From positions 12,714 to 76,713 of the forward strand of contig DCXY01000049.1 in assembly GCA_002329155.1 (NCBI GenBank): a stretch of DNA of 64,000 bases, given 5' to 3'. Position 1 is the first letter of the stretch, and every line of letters starts with the position of its first letter. Made by a program: the position numbers and the translations under genes. This DNA comes from Stenotrophomonas sp. UBA2124. GTDB taxonomy: Bacteria > Pseudomonadota > Gammaproteobacteria > Xanthomonadales > Xanthomonadaceae. Under the pieces are notes generated by a model. It saw nothing but the letters and a program-made list of their open reading frames with translations, was not told where the DNA came from and searched no databases. This document shows, piece by piece, positions 52,483 to 60,763 of the stretch.

Positions 52483-53247
52483 TCAACTTTGTTTCTGCAA
52501 CTGGTAGCGGCGACAGGCCTCGCCGAAGGCTTGGAAAATGGCCAGGTAGAACGGGTTGTCCAGCACCCGCCATTCCGGGTGGAACTGCAGGCCGAGCAGG
52601 AAGCCCGGGCCGGGGCCGGTGAAGGCTTCAATCAGGCCATCCGGTGCGCGGGCCTGCACCTGCAGGCCTTCGCCCAGCCGCGCCACGCCCTGCCCGTGCA
52701 CCGAGTTCACCTGCACCTCGGTGCCACCTGCAAGGCGGGCAAGCAGGCCACCGGGGGTCAGTTCCAGCGCGTGCGCAGGGCCATATTGCACGTCCAACGG
52801 TGAATCCGGGTCTTCACGATGGTCTGCAAACCCCGGCACTTCATGCACTTTCGGGTGCAGGCTGCCACCGAAGGCCACATTCACCTCCTGGAAGCCCCGG
52901 CAGATGGCCAGCACCAGCATGCCGCGCGCCAGTGCCTGATGGATCAGGCCCTGGCCGCCGAGCAGGCTGGCATCACGCGCCGGGTCGTGCGGGTTGCCGG
53001 GCCAGCTGGGGCCGCCATCGTAGTGATGCGGTTCGATGTTGCTGGTGGCGCCGGTCAGCAGCAGGCCGTCCAGCCGCTCCAGCCAGCCTTCGGCCGGCAA
53101 CGGCGGCTGCAGCGACGGCAGCAGCACGGGCATGGCTCCGGCAGCATCGACCACGGCACGCACGTACTTTTCGCCGACCACGAGAAAGGGATGTGAGCCG
53201 ATCGGTTTGCTGTCGGTGGGCAAGCCGACCAGCGGCAGGCTGGCCAT
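52483..53247 (-). CDS. puuD: Gamma-glutamyl-gamma-aminobutyrate hydrolase (class I GATase-like)
   Basis: 254 aa. Nucleophile Cys in VLAICRGFQEVNVAFGG, His-Glu pair in GLQFHPEW, and the substrate-binding segment LLTGATSNIEPHHYDG, all typical of PuuD/peptidase C26. It releases glutamate from gamma-glutamyl-GABA to give GABA. First gene of puuD-puuA. Its promoter region (53248-53424) is shared with the divergent puuB and holds a short palindrome CGTGC-AG-GCACG at 53265-53276; no known PuuR site was recognised. Confidence 0.9.
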   Translation of the reverse strand: MASLPLVGLPTDSKPIGSHPFLVVGEKYVRAVVDAAGAMPVLLPSLQPPLPAEGWLERLDGLLLTGATSNIEPHHYDGGPSWPGNPHDPARDASLLGGQGLIHQALARGMLVLAICRGFQEVNVAFGGSLHPKVHEVPGFADHREDPDSPLDVQYGPAHALELTPGGLLARLAGGTEVQVNSVHGQGVARLGEGLQVQARAPDGLIEAFTGPGPGFLLGLQFHPEWRVLDNPFYLAIFQAFGEACRRYQLQKQS

Positions 53248-53424
53248 GCATCAGGCTCTGGAAACGTGCAGGCACGCTACCCCTGCCCTCGCATTTAGGC
53301 AACCGCAGGCACCTGTCATTCAAACGACATGGCGCACAATGCACGCTATGGGGCCCGTTGCCTGCGCCCGCCGCTGACGGCACTCCCGTTACACTCCACG
53401 CCCTGTTTCCGCCCTGCCCGCCTG

Positions 53425-54717
53425 ATGCCCGAGGACGCTGCACTGTCCGGCTATCCGCCCACCTGGTATGCCGCCAGCCAACCCCAGCCGCCACTACGCG
53501 CCCCGCTGCGCGGCCCCACGCGCGCCGATGTGGCGGTGCTTGGTGCCGGTTACACGGGCCTGACCGCTGCACTGGCGCTGGCTGAAAAGGGCCATTCGGT
53601 GACCGTGCTGGAGGCCGAACGGGTCGGCTGGGGGGCGTCCGGCCGCAATGGTGGCCAGGCCATCGTCGGCTATGGCTGCGAGCAGGACACGCTGGAGCGG
53701 CTGGTCGGCAACGATGATGCACGCCTGCTGTTCGACTTCTCGCGCGACGGCATGCACATGCTCAAGCGGCGCATCCGCCAGCACGGCATCGACTGCGACT
53801 GGCGCGACGGCCATGCCAACGTGCCCATCCATCCGCGACAGGAGCGCGCCCTGCGCGCCGACATCGTGACCATGGCCCAGCGTTACGACTACCCGCTGGA
53901 ATGGTGGGACCGCAGCCGCCTGCGCCAGGAGCTGGCCAGCGAACGCTACCTGGGCGCGATGTACGACGCCGCCAGCGGCCACCTGCACCCGCTCGCCTAT
54001 GCACAGGGTCTGGCCCGCGCCGCCGAGACGGCAGGCGTGGTCATCCACGAACACTCGCCGGTGCAACGGCTCGAACGCGGTGCCAGGCCGGCACTGGTCA
54101 CCGCCGGGGGGCGCGTGGACGCCGATTTCGTGGTGCTGGCCGGCAATGCCTGGCTGCAGGGCATCGCCCCGGAACTGGAAAGCCGGATGATGCCGGTGGG
54201 CACCTACATCGGCGCCACCCAGTCACTGGGTGCGGAACGCGCCAGGGCGCTGATCCGCAATGACATGGCCGTGGCCGACGTGAACTGGGCACTGGACTAC
54301 TTCCGCCTCAGCCGCGACCACCGCCTGCTGTTCGGCGGCCAGGCCAACTATTCCGCGCTGCCACCGCCGGGTCTGCGCGCGAGCATGACCCGCCGCATGC
54401 GGCGGGTGTTCCCGCAGCTGGCCGATGTGGAAATGGAATATGTGTGGGGTGGCTATATCGACATCACCCGCAACCGCGCCCCGCACTGGGGCCGGCTCAC
54501 CCCGAACGTGTACTTCGCGCAGGGCTTCTCCGGCCATGGTGTGGCCAGCACCGGGCTGGCGGGGGAAGTGATCGCGGCGGCCATCGCCGGCCAGGCCGCC
54601 CGGCTGGATGTGTTCGAGCGCATCCCGCACGGCGTGTTCCCCGGTGGCAAGGCGCTGCGCATGCCGCTGCTGGTGGCCGCCATGTCCTGGTACAAGCTGC
54701 GCGATCTGCTGTGGTAG
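53425..54717 (+). CDS. puuB: Gamma-glutamylputrescine oxidase (FAD-dependent)
   Basis: 430 aa from ATG 53425; an upstream in-frame ATG at 53329 gives a Arg/Pro-rich extension and is rejected. FAD Rossmann motif VLGAGYTGLTAALALAEKGH with the distal Glu in VLEAERVGWGASGRNGGQ. The C-terminal part has FAQGFSGHGVASTGLAGEV, typical of DAO-family oxidases. It would oxidise gamma-glutamylputrescine to the aminobutyraldehyde, producing H2O2 and ammonia. Divergent from puuD-puuA, so the promoters face each other. Confidence 0.88.
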   Translation: MPEDAALSGYPPTWYAASQPQPPLRAPLRGPTRADVAVLGAGYTGLTAALALAEKGHSVTVLEAERVGWGASGRNGGQAIVGYGCEQDTLERLVGNDDARLLFDFSRDGMHMLKRRIRQHGIDCDWRDGHANVPIHPRQERALRADIVTMAQRYDYPLEWWDRSRLRQELASERYLGAMYDAASGHLHPLAYAQGLARAAETAGVVIHEHSPVQRLERGARPALVTAGGRVDADFVVLAGNAWLQGIAPELESRMMPVGTYIGATQSLGAERARALIRNDMAVADVNWALDYFRLSRDHRLLFGGQANYSALPPPGLRASMTRRMRRVFPQLADVEMEYVWGGYIDITRNRAPHWGRLTPNVYFAQGFSGHGVASTGLAGEVIAAAIAGQAARLDVFERIPHGVFPGGKALRMPLLVAAMSWYKLRDLLW

Positions 54718-54829
54718 TGCCAGCCGGCCCGACTCAGGGAAGGCCCAGGCTCTGTCGCGGCATCTCCTGACAGGCCATTCCGAAAACTCCTGACTAAAGT
54801 TCTTACGAAGTTGGCCGCTACCCGAGCTG

Positions 54830-56152
54830 ATGCCCTCGGTCCCGTTGCCAATGTCCGCGTCACCCCAGGCGAGCTTCGACAGCCAGCCGATCACAGCCTT
54901 GCCGCAACGCATTCTGCTGGTGGAGAACTCGCGCACGTTCACCACCATGCTGCGTGCTGCCATCGAGCAGCGACTGGAGCTGCCGGTGAGCGTGGCCTCC
55001 AGCCTGGCCGAGGCCGGTGAGCTGCTGGACCGCGAACAAGGCTGGTTCCTGGTGTTGACCGGGCTGGTGCTGGCTGACGGCGACCGCGACAAAGTGGTCG
55101 ACTATTTCGTCAACCGCGGCCTGCCTACCATCGTGGTCAGCGGCGTCTACGACGAGGACCTGCGCAAGCGCGTGCTGCAGCAGGACATCATCGACTATGT
55201 GCTGAAGAACACCCCCGGCAGCATCGACTACCTGGTGTGGCTGGTGCAGCGGCTGGAGCGCAACCGCCGCATCAACGCGCTGGTGGTTGACGACTCGCCA
55301 TCGGCACGCGCCTATGCCGCCGCCCTGCTGGGCCTTTACAGCTACCACGTTACCGAGGCGGCTGACGGCCACAGCGCACTGCGCGCACTGGAAGCAGACC
55401 CTGCCATCCGCCTGGTGATCGTGGACCAGGAAATGCCTGGCATGGACGGGGTGGAACTCACCCGCCGCCTGCGTGCGCTGCGCGCGCGCGACAAGGTGGC
55501 GGTGATAGGCATTTCCGGCAACACGGACCCCTCGCTGATTCCACGTTTCCTGAAGAACGGCGCCAATGATTTCCTGCGCAAGCCATTCTCGCGCGAGGAG
55601 TTCTTCTGCCGGGTATCGCAGAACGTGGACCAGCTGGAGCTGATCGGCACCCTGCAGGACCTGGCCACCCGCGATTTCCTGACCGGGCTGCCCAACCGCC
55701 GCAGCTTCCTGGAGCACAGCCAGCGCCAGCTTGGCAACAGCGAGGGCTCGGTGGCGGTGGCCATGGTGGACATCGACCACTTCAAGCACATCAACGACAG
55801 CCTGGGCCACGAAGCCGGCGACCAGGCCATCCGCGCGGTGGCCAGCGTGCTGCAGACCCACACCCTGCCGCATGACATCAGCGCCCGCTTCGGCGGCGAG
55901 GAGTTCTGTCTGCTGGTGCATGGCCTGGACGAGGATGACTGCAACGCGCATTTCGAGAAGATGCGCCAGGCCGTGGAAGCCCTGCGCCTGCGCATCGGCG
56001 ACAACACCCTGGCCATGACCGTGAGCATCGGCGTCACCCGTGCGCCGCCGGGCACCGGCAACCTGCACCAGCTCATCACCGAGGCAGACCGCCAGCTGTA
56101 CCTGGCCAAAGCCGACGGCCGCAACCGCGTGCGCAGCACACAGCTGCACTGA
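54830..56152 (+). CDS. Diguanylate cyclase: degenerate REC, REC, GGDEF
   Basis: 440 aa, cytoplasmic. Residues ~25-145 are a first receiver without the acidic pocket (LVENS for VDDS; FLVLTGLVLAD where the phospho-Asp should be). Residues ~150-270 are a canonical receiver (LVVDDSPSARAYA, LVIVDQEMPGMDG, FLRKPF). The GGDEF domain (~285-435) has TRDFLTGLPNRRSFL, MVDIDHFKHINDSLGHEAGD and the active motif FGGEEF. The inhibitory I-site, normally RxxD five residues before GGEEF, reads LPHD, so product inhibition is probably lost. It should make c-di-GMP when the second REC is phosphorylated. No kinase gene is adjacent; a bacteriohemerythrin follows. Confidence 0.92.
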   Translation: MPSVPLPMSASPQASFDSQPITALPQRILLVENSRTFTTMLRAAIEQRLELPVSVASSLAEAGELLDREQGWFLVLTGLVLADGDRDKVVDYFVNRGLPTIVVSGVYDEDLRKRVLQQDIIDYVLKNTPGSIDYLVWLVQRLERNRRINALVVDDSPSARAYAAALLGLYSYHVTEAADGHSALRALEADPAIRLVIVDQEMPGMDGVELTRRLRALRARDKVAVIGISGNTDPSLIPRFLKNGANDFLRKPFSREEFFCRVSQNVDQLELIGTLQDLATRDFLTGLPNRRSFLEHSQRQLGNSEGSVAVAMVDIDHFKHINDSLGHEAGDQAIRAVASVLQTHTLPHDISARFGGEEFCLLVHGLDEDDCNAHFEKMRQAVEALRLRIGDNTLAMTVSIGVTRAPPGTGNLHQLITEADRQLYLAKADGRNRVRSTQLH

Positions 56153-56226
56153 GCACGCCAGCAGAACGCTGCTTGCAGGCAATTTGCCATCGCAAACAGG
56201 CTTCCTCACGCCCGCTCACGCTGGCA

Positions 56227-56268
56227 TTGATTCAGATCAACGCTTCATTTTCACCCGCCCTCTACATT
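56227..56268 (+). promoter_or_regulatory. FNR/Anr-type box and -10 of a class II promoter before hemerythrin
   Basis: TTGAT-TCAG-ATCAA at 56227-56240 is a perfect FNR half-site palindrome. TACATT at 56263-56268 would be the -10 box; a start about 7 nt further on (near 56275) puts the FNR site at about -41.5, the class II activation position. The start codon is at 56301 with GGGAG upstream. Confidence 0.7.
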
Positions 56269-56300
56269 CCCAACCAAGGAATTCACAGGGAGACGCAGCG

Positions 56301-56762
56301 ATGGCACTACTGGTTTGGCAGGAGGACCTCAACACGGGTGTGGAGGTCATTGACCAGCAGCACATGCGCATCGTGGAAATGCTCAACCACCTGCACGTGG
56401 CGCAGAAGAGCCTGGAGCGGGTGGCCGTGGCCGAGGTGATCGACGAACTGGTGGACTACACCATGTCGCACTTCGCCTTCGAGGAAGAGCTGATGGAAGA
56501 AGCCGGTTACCCGTTCTGTGCCGCCCACAAGCGCGTACACGAGGTGTTTGGCAAGCGCGTGGCCGAGTACCGCATGCGTTTCCAGGCCGGCGAGGATGTC
56601 ACCGACGAGCTGCGCAACATGCTCTCGCGCTGGCTGTTCAACCATATCCGTGGCGATGACAAGGCCTATGCCGAGCACGTCAAGCGCCACCTCAACCAGT
56701 TTGCACGCGATCACCAGGAAGGCAGCTGGCTGGGCCGCACCTTGAAGCGCCTGTTCCGCTGA
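56301..56762 (+). CDS. Bacteriohemerythrin
   Basis: 153 aa, four-helix-bundle O2-binding protein. All seven di-iron ligands are present: His21 (IDQQH), His57 and Glu61 (SHFAFEE), His76 and His80 (AAHKRVH), His115 and Asp120 (NHIRGDD). Ribosome-binding site AGGGAGA lies 9 nt before the ATG. A perfect FNR-type box upstream predicts induction at low oxygen. In other bacteria such proteins store or sense O2 or deliver it to enzymes. Its neighbour, a diguanylate cyclase, may be functionally linked, though 148 bp and a separate promoter divide them. Confidence 0.94.
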   Translation: MALLVWQEDLNTGVEVIDQQHMRIVEMLNHLHVAQKSLERVAVAEVIDELVDYTMSHFAFEEELMEEAGYPFCAAHKRVHEVFGKRVAEYRMRFQAGEDVTDELRNMLSRWLFNHIRGDDKAYAEHVKRHLNQFARDHQEGSWLGRTLKRLFR

Positions 56763-56842
56763 AGGCTTGTGCAGGAACGACGCGGCCGCGGTTTCCCCCT
56801 CCCCCTTGGCCGTGACCGCGCCGTTCCTGCCATATGCAACAC

Positions 56843-56870
56843 GCCCCGCATCATGCGGGGCGTTCTGTTT
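56843..56870. terminator. Bidirectional hairpin terminator
   Basis: GCCCCGCA-TCA-TGCGGGGC, then GTTCTGTTT on the plus strand. It serves hemerythrin (plus) and lies at the end of the convergent transporter gene, whose stop codon overlaps it. Confidence 0.75.
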
Positions 56871-58149
56871 ATAGCTGCCGGCGGCAGCTGATGGCCCACA
56901 AGGCCAGACCGGTTACCGCAGCGGTGGCGCACAGGTAGCCGCCCACGGCGGCGATGCCAAACTTGCCTGCCAGCCAGGTGGCGGCATACGGCGCGGGCGC
57001 CGCGCCCAGAATGCCGGCCAGGTTGAACGACAGCGAGGCACCGGTATAGCGCAGCTGCACGGGGTACAGGCTGGCCAGCATGGTGCCGCAGGGGCCGTAG
57101 GTCAGGCCCATCAAAAACAGGCCCAGCGACAGGAACAGCAGCACCTGCCACGGGTGGCCGGCCTGGAACAGCGGCTGGAACAACAGCCCGAAAGCGAAGA
57201 TTGCCAGTGTCGCCACGCCCATCGCCTTCACCGTGCTGCTGCGGTCGCCATACAGCGCGGCCAGCGGAATGCCCGCTGCAAAGAACAGGATGCCGACCAT
57301 CTGCATCAGCAGGAATTCCTCACGCGGGTAGCCCAGCGCCGAGGTGCCGTAGCCCAGCGTGAACACCGTCATCAGGTAGAACAGCACGAAGGTGGCGAAC
57401 GCCGCCAGCGTACCCAGCACCACGATGCCGGCATGCCGCGCCAGCACCTCACCTATCGGCAGGCGCACGCGCTGGCCCTGCTGTATCGCCTTCTGGAAGT
57501 CCGGCGTCTCGTGGATGTTCAGGCGCACCCACAGGCCAACGATTACCAGCAGTGCGCTGGCGATGAACGGCACGCGCCAGCCCCATGCCAGGAAATCCGC
57601 ATCGTCCAGCACCCTGCCCAGCAGCAGGAAGGCGCCGGCTGACAACAGAAAGCCCAGCGGCGCGCCAAGCTGCGGAAACATGCCGTACCACGCACGCTTA
57701 CCGGGCGGCGCGTTCTCGGTGGCCAGCAGCACCGCCCCACCCCATTCGCCCCCCAGGCCCAGGCCCTGCCCGAAGCGGCACAGCGCCAGCAGCAGCGGCG
57801 CCAGCAGGCCGATGTCGTGATAGGTGGGCAGCAGGCCGATGGCCACCGTGGACAGGCCCATGGTCAACAGCGCCGCCACCAGCGTGGCCTTGCGCCCGAT
57901 GCGGTCGCCATAGTGGCCGAACACCGCCGAGCCCACCGGGCGTGCGACGAAGGCGACGGCGAAGGTGGCCAGTGACTGCAGCAATGCCGCATTGCTGCTG
58001 CTCTCGGGGAAAAACAGCTTGGGAAACACCAGCACCGCAGCAGTGGCGTAGATGTAGAAATCGAAGAACTCGATGGTGGTGCCGACAAGGCTGGCAGCCA
58101 GCACGCGGCGTGGCGAGTTCAGGGCAGCGACGACCGGAGCGTTGGGCAT
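56869..58149 (-). CDS. MFS transporter of the metabolite:H+ symporter (MHS) family
   Basis: 426 aa from ATG 58149; the frame extends to 58332 but that part is non-coding. Twelve membrane helices. The N-terminus ASLVGTTIEFFDFYIYATAA and loop 2-3 FGHYGDRIGRKATL are the MHS signatures (as in ShiA, ProP, KgtP); FGQGLGLGGEWGGAVLLATE is also diagnostic. Likely uptake of a small organic acid or compatible solute with protons. Substrate not predictable. Single gene; nothing adjacent suggests a pathway. Confidence 0.9.
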   Translation of the reverse strand: MPNAPVVAALNSPRRVLAASLVGTTIEFFDFYIYATAAVLVFPKLFFPESSSNAALLQSLATFAVAFVARPVGSAVFGHYGDRIGRKATLVAALLTMGLSTVAIGLLPTYHDIGLLAPLLLALCRFGQGLGLGGEWGGAVLLATENAPPGKRAWYGMFPQLGAPLGFLLSAGAFLLLGRVLDDADFLAWGWRVPFIASALLVIVGLWVRLNIHETPDFQKAIQQGQRVRLPIGEVLARHAGIVVLGTLAAFATFVLFYLMTVFTLGYGTSALGYPREEFLLMQMVGILFFAAGIPLAALYGDRSSTVKAMGVATLAIFAFGLLFQPLFQAGHPWQVLLFLSLGLFLMGLTYGPCGTMLASLYPVQLRYTGASLSFNLAGILGAAPAPYAATWLAGKFGIAAVGGYLCATAAVTGLALWAISCRRQL

Positions 58150-58238
58150 GGGCCAGGGCGGAAGACAGGACCCGCGCAGTCTGCCATGCGCCGGAACCGC
58201 CCATGCAGCTGGTTGCAGTTGGGACGAAATGGTGCGGC

Positions 58239-58270
58239 GGGGAACCGGGAGTCGGGAACGGGGAATCAGG
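58239..58270. repeat. GGGAA(T/C)-type short direct repeats in a gene-free stretch
   Basis: GGGGAACCGGGAGTCGGGAA followed by CGGGGAATCAGG. The 344 bp from 58150 to 58493, between the divergent transporter and PepSY-like genes, contains this tract and otherwise nothing recognised; the last 100 bp should hold the promoter of the PepSY-like gene. Related tracts flank the REP at 58.97 kb. Confidence 0.45.
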
Positions 58271-58493
58271 CCGCCGGAGCCTGGTTGAGTTGCTGTACGC
58301 CCGGAACGCGGCGCGGGCCCGTTTGCACGCAACGTAACAGCCGATATTCATCCGCTGTTCCCGTTTTGCTGGGCTGCGATTCAAATTCCTTAATGGCAAC
58401 CAGACCGCAATCACGCCGCGGCACGCATTTCACACGATGGTTTCACCTTCAGCGGCTAGCGTGCAGGTACACCTGAAACGAGGAGTACCTTCG

Positions 58494-58928
58494 ATGAGCA
58501 AGCACCATCTTCCTACTGCCCTGCTGGCCATTACCGCTGCCTTTGCCGGCGCAGGCATTGCCCAAGCGCAGGACTCACTCACCGCACCGCAGGTGCGCGC
58601 GCAGCTTGAAGCGCAGGGCTACACCAACGTGCACGACGTGAAGTTCGACGACGGCATGTGGGAGGCTGATGCCGTCAGTGCCGATGGCAAGAAGGTCGAT
58701 CTGCGCCTGGACCCGCGCACCGGCAAGGTCTACCCGGACTCGGCGGTGTCACAGCTGAGCGAGGCCGACATCCGCGCGCAGCTCTCCACGCAGGGCTTCG
58801 GCAACGTGCATGAGGTCAAGTTCGACGACGGCATGTGGAAGGCCAAGGCCACCAGCCAGACCGGGCAGAAGACCGAGCTGAGAATGGATCCGGCCACCGG
58901 CGAAATCGTCGCGCAGGAACAGAAGTGA
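58494..58928 (+). CDS. Secreted protein with two tandem PepSY-like repeats
   Basis: 144 aa from ATG 58494, with AGGAG 9 nt upstream. Signal peptide LPTALLAITAAFAGAGIAQA. The mature part is an internal duplication of about 55 residues: NVHDVKFDDGMWEADAVSAD in repeat 1 and NVHEVKFDDGMWKAKATSQT in repeat 2, each ending in a (D/R)(P)xTG(K/E) turn. The pattern QGYxNVxxVxxDDGxWEAxA...G....LDPxTG is that of PepSY domains, small periplasmic modules linked to inhibition or sensing. A single gene, transcribed divergently from the transporter. Confidence 0.85.
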   Translation: MSKHHLPTALLAITAAFAGAGIAQAQDSLTAPQVRAQLEAQGYTNVHDVKFDDGMWEADAVSADGKKVDLRLDPRTGKVYPDSAVSQLSEADIRAQLSTQGFGNVHEVKFDDGMWKAKATSQTGQKTELRMDPATGEIVAQEQK

Positions 58929-58936
58929 TCTGACGG

Positions 58937-59077
58937 CCGGGAACGGGGAATCGGGAAGTGAGGCAACCGTAGCCCGGGTAAGCGCAGCGCACCCGGGAAC
59001 ACAGGGTCAAACGGGTGCAGGGAACGATGGACACATCCATCCACCTGCACTCCCGGTTCCCCGTTCCCTGTTCCCCG
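58937..59077. repeat. Composite repeat: GTAG REP singlet flanked by inverted GGGAA tracts
   Basis: Left tract 58937-58958 (CCGGGAACGGGGAATCGGGA) and right tract 59051-59077 in inverse orientation (TCCCGGTTCCCCGTTCCCTG...) can pair, with the GTAG REP (58969-58999) between. It fills the gap between the convergent PepSY-like and puuC genes and could act as a transcription stop for both. Confidence 0.65.
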
Positions 59078-59080
59078 CCA

Positions 59081-60580
59081 TCACCCCAGATTGATCCAGG
59101 TCGCCTTCATCTCCGTGTACTTGTCAAAGGCATGCAGGGATTTGTCGCGGCCATTGCCGGATTGCTTGTAACCACCGAACGGCGCGGTCATGTCGCCGCC
59201 ATCCCAGTAGTTCACCCATACGCTGCCCGCACGCAGGCCACGCGCGACACGATGCGCGCGTGAGACATCACGCGTCCACAAGCCCGCAGCCAGGCCGTAC
59301 TCGCTGTCATTGGCCATCTGCAGTGCCTGCTGCTCGCCATCGAACGCGATCACCGACAGCACCGGCCCGAAGATTTCCTCACGTGCGATGCGCTGCTGCG
59401 GGCTTACGTCATCAAACACGGTCGGTTCGATATAGCTGCCACCGGCCACCACATCCGCGCGCTTGCCACCCAGCAGCAGCCGCGCGCCTTCCGCCGTGCC
59501 TGCCTCGATATAGCCGAGCACGCGCTGCGCCTGCGCTTCGTCCACCATCGCGCCCATCGGTGCATCCGGCTCGAACGGGTGCCGGGGCTGCATGTGCCGG
59601 CCATGCTCCACCACCCGCGCGACGAACTCGTCCTTGATCGAGCGCTCCACCAGCAGGCGCGACGCCGCCGTGCATACCTCGCCCTGGTTGTAGAAGATGC
59701 CACTGGCCGCCGCTTCGGCCGCCCGGTCCAGATCAGGCGCGTCGGCAAACACGATGTTCGGGCTCTTGCCACCGCACTCCATGTAGGCGCGTTTCATGTT
59801 CGACAGCCCAGCACATTGCAGCAGCCGCTTGCCCACTGCAGTGGAGCCGGTGAACACCAGCCCGTCCACATCCATGTGCAATGCCAGCGGTTCGCCCGCG
59901 CCCTTGCCGCTGCCCGGCACCACGTTGAACACACCGTCCGGCAGCCCTGCCTCGGCTACCAGTTCGGCGAAACGCAGCGCGCTGAGCGGTGATTTCTCCG
60001 AAGGTTTGAGCACCACCGAGTTGCCCGCCGCCAATGCGGGCGCCACCTTCCATGCCGCCATCAGCAGCGGGAAGTTCCACGGCACGATCGCACCGACCAC
60101 GCCAAGCGGTTCACGGGTGATCAGGCCCAGCTCGTTGCTGCCGGTGGGTGCGACTTCGCCGTAGAGCTTGTCCACGGCCTCGGCAGTCCACTGGATGCAG
60201 CGCACCACGCCCGCGATATCCACATTGCGGGCTTCACCGATCGGCTTGCCCATGTCCAGCGTTTCCAGCAACGCCAGCTCATCGGCATGCTGCTCCACCA
60301 GCGCGGCCAGACGCAGCAACTGCTGCTTGCGCCGCGCCGGCTTCAGCCCCGACCAGTGACCGGCCTGGAAGCTGCGCCGGGCAGCAGCCACCGCATGGTC
60401 TATATCCACCTGCCCGCCATCGGCCACCTGCGCCAGCACGCGCCCGTCGATGGGGCTGATGCAGTCGAAGGTGGCGCCGGAAGCCGCGTCAACGGCGCGG
60501 CCGTCAATGAACGCACGGGTGCGCAGCGACAGGCCGGCGGCCATGCCCTGCCATTGTTCGCGGAGATGTGGGGTGGTCAT
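59081..60580 (-). CDS. puuC: Gamma-glutamyl-gamma-aminobutyraldehyde dehydrogenase
   Basis: 499 aa from ATG 60580 with AGGA upstream. Aldehyde dehydrogenase motifs: VPWNFPLLMAAWKVAPALA, FTGSTAVGKRLLQ, catalytic Glu in YMECGGKSPNIV and catalytic Cys in NQGEVCTAASRLLVE. The C-terminus FGGYKQSGNGRDKSLHAFDKYTEMKATWI is very like PuuC/AldB-type enzymes. Oxidises gamma-glutamyl-gamma-aminobutyraldehyde to gamma-glutamyl-GABA. It lies 4.4 kb from puuB, apart from the other puu genes. Confidence 0.87.
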   Translation of the reverse strand: MTTPHLREQWQGMAAGLSLRTRAFIDGRAVDAASGATFDCISPIDGRVLAQVADGGQVDIDHAVAAARRSFQAGHWSGLKPARRKQQLLRLAALVEQHADELALLETLDMGKPIGEARNVDIAGVVRCIQWTAEAVDKLYGEVAPTGSNELGLITREPLGVVGAIVPWNFPLLMAAWKVAPALAAGNSVVLKPSEKSPLSALRFAELVAEAGLPDGVFNVVPGSGKGAGEPLALHMDVDGLVFTGSTAVGKRLLQCAGLSNMKRAYMECGGKSPNIVFADAPDLDRAAEAAASGIFYNQGEVCTAASRLLVERSIKDEFVARVVEHGRHMQPRHPFEPDAPMGAMVDEAQAQRVLGYIEAGTAEGARLLLGGKRADVVAGGSYIEPTVFDDVSPQQRIAREEIFGPVLSVIAFDGEQQALQMANDSEYGLAAGLWTRDVSRAHRVARGLRAGSVWVNYWDGGDMTAPFGGYKQSGNGRDKSLHAFDKYTEMKATWINLG

Positions 60581-60763
60581 GCGGGCATCCTGTTGTGTTG
60601 CGGTGGGGCGCGGCGCAGGCCGCCATGCCTGCATGGTACGCCGCCACGGTTACACGACATGCATGAATCCACCCTGCGGCGCACCGCGCGGAAACGACAG
60701 GCGCAGCGCCCAGCGCCGCGCCGATTCACTACAATGCCGGCCCACGTTTCAGCCGGCAGCCGC

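Noticed and set aside
54860..56209. 449-aa minus-strand frame opposite the diguanylate cyclase
   Set aside because: Shadow ORF; the plus-strand REC and GGDEF motifs are unambiguous.
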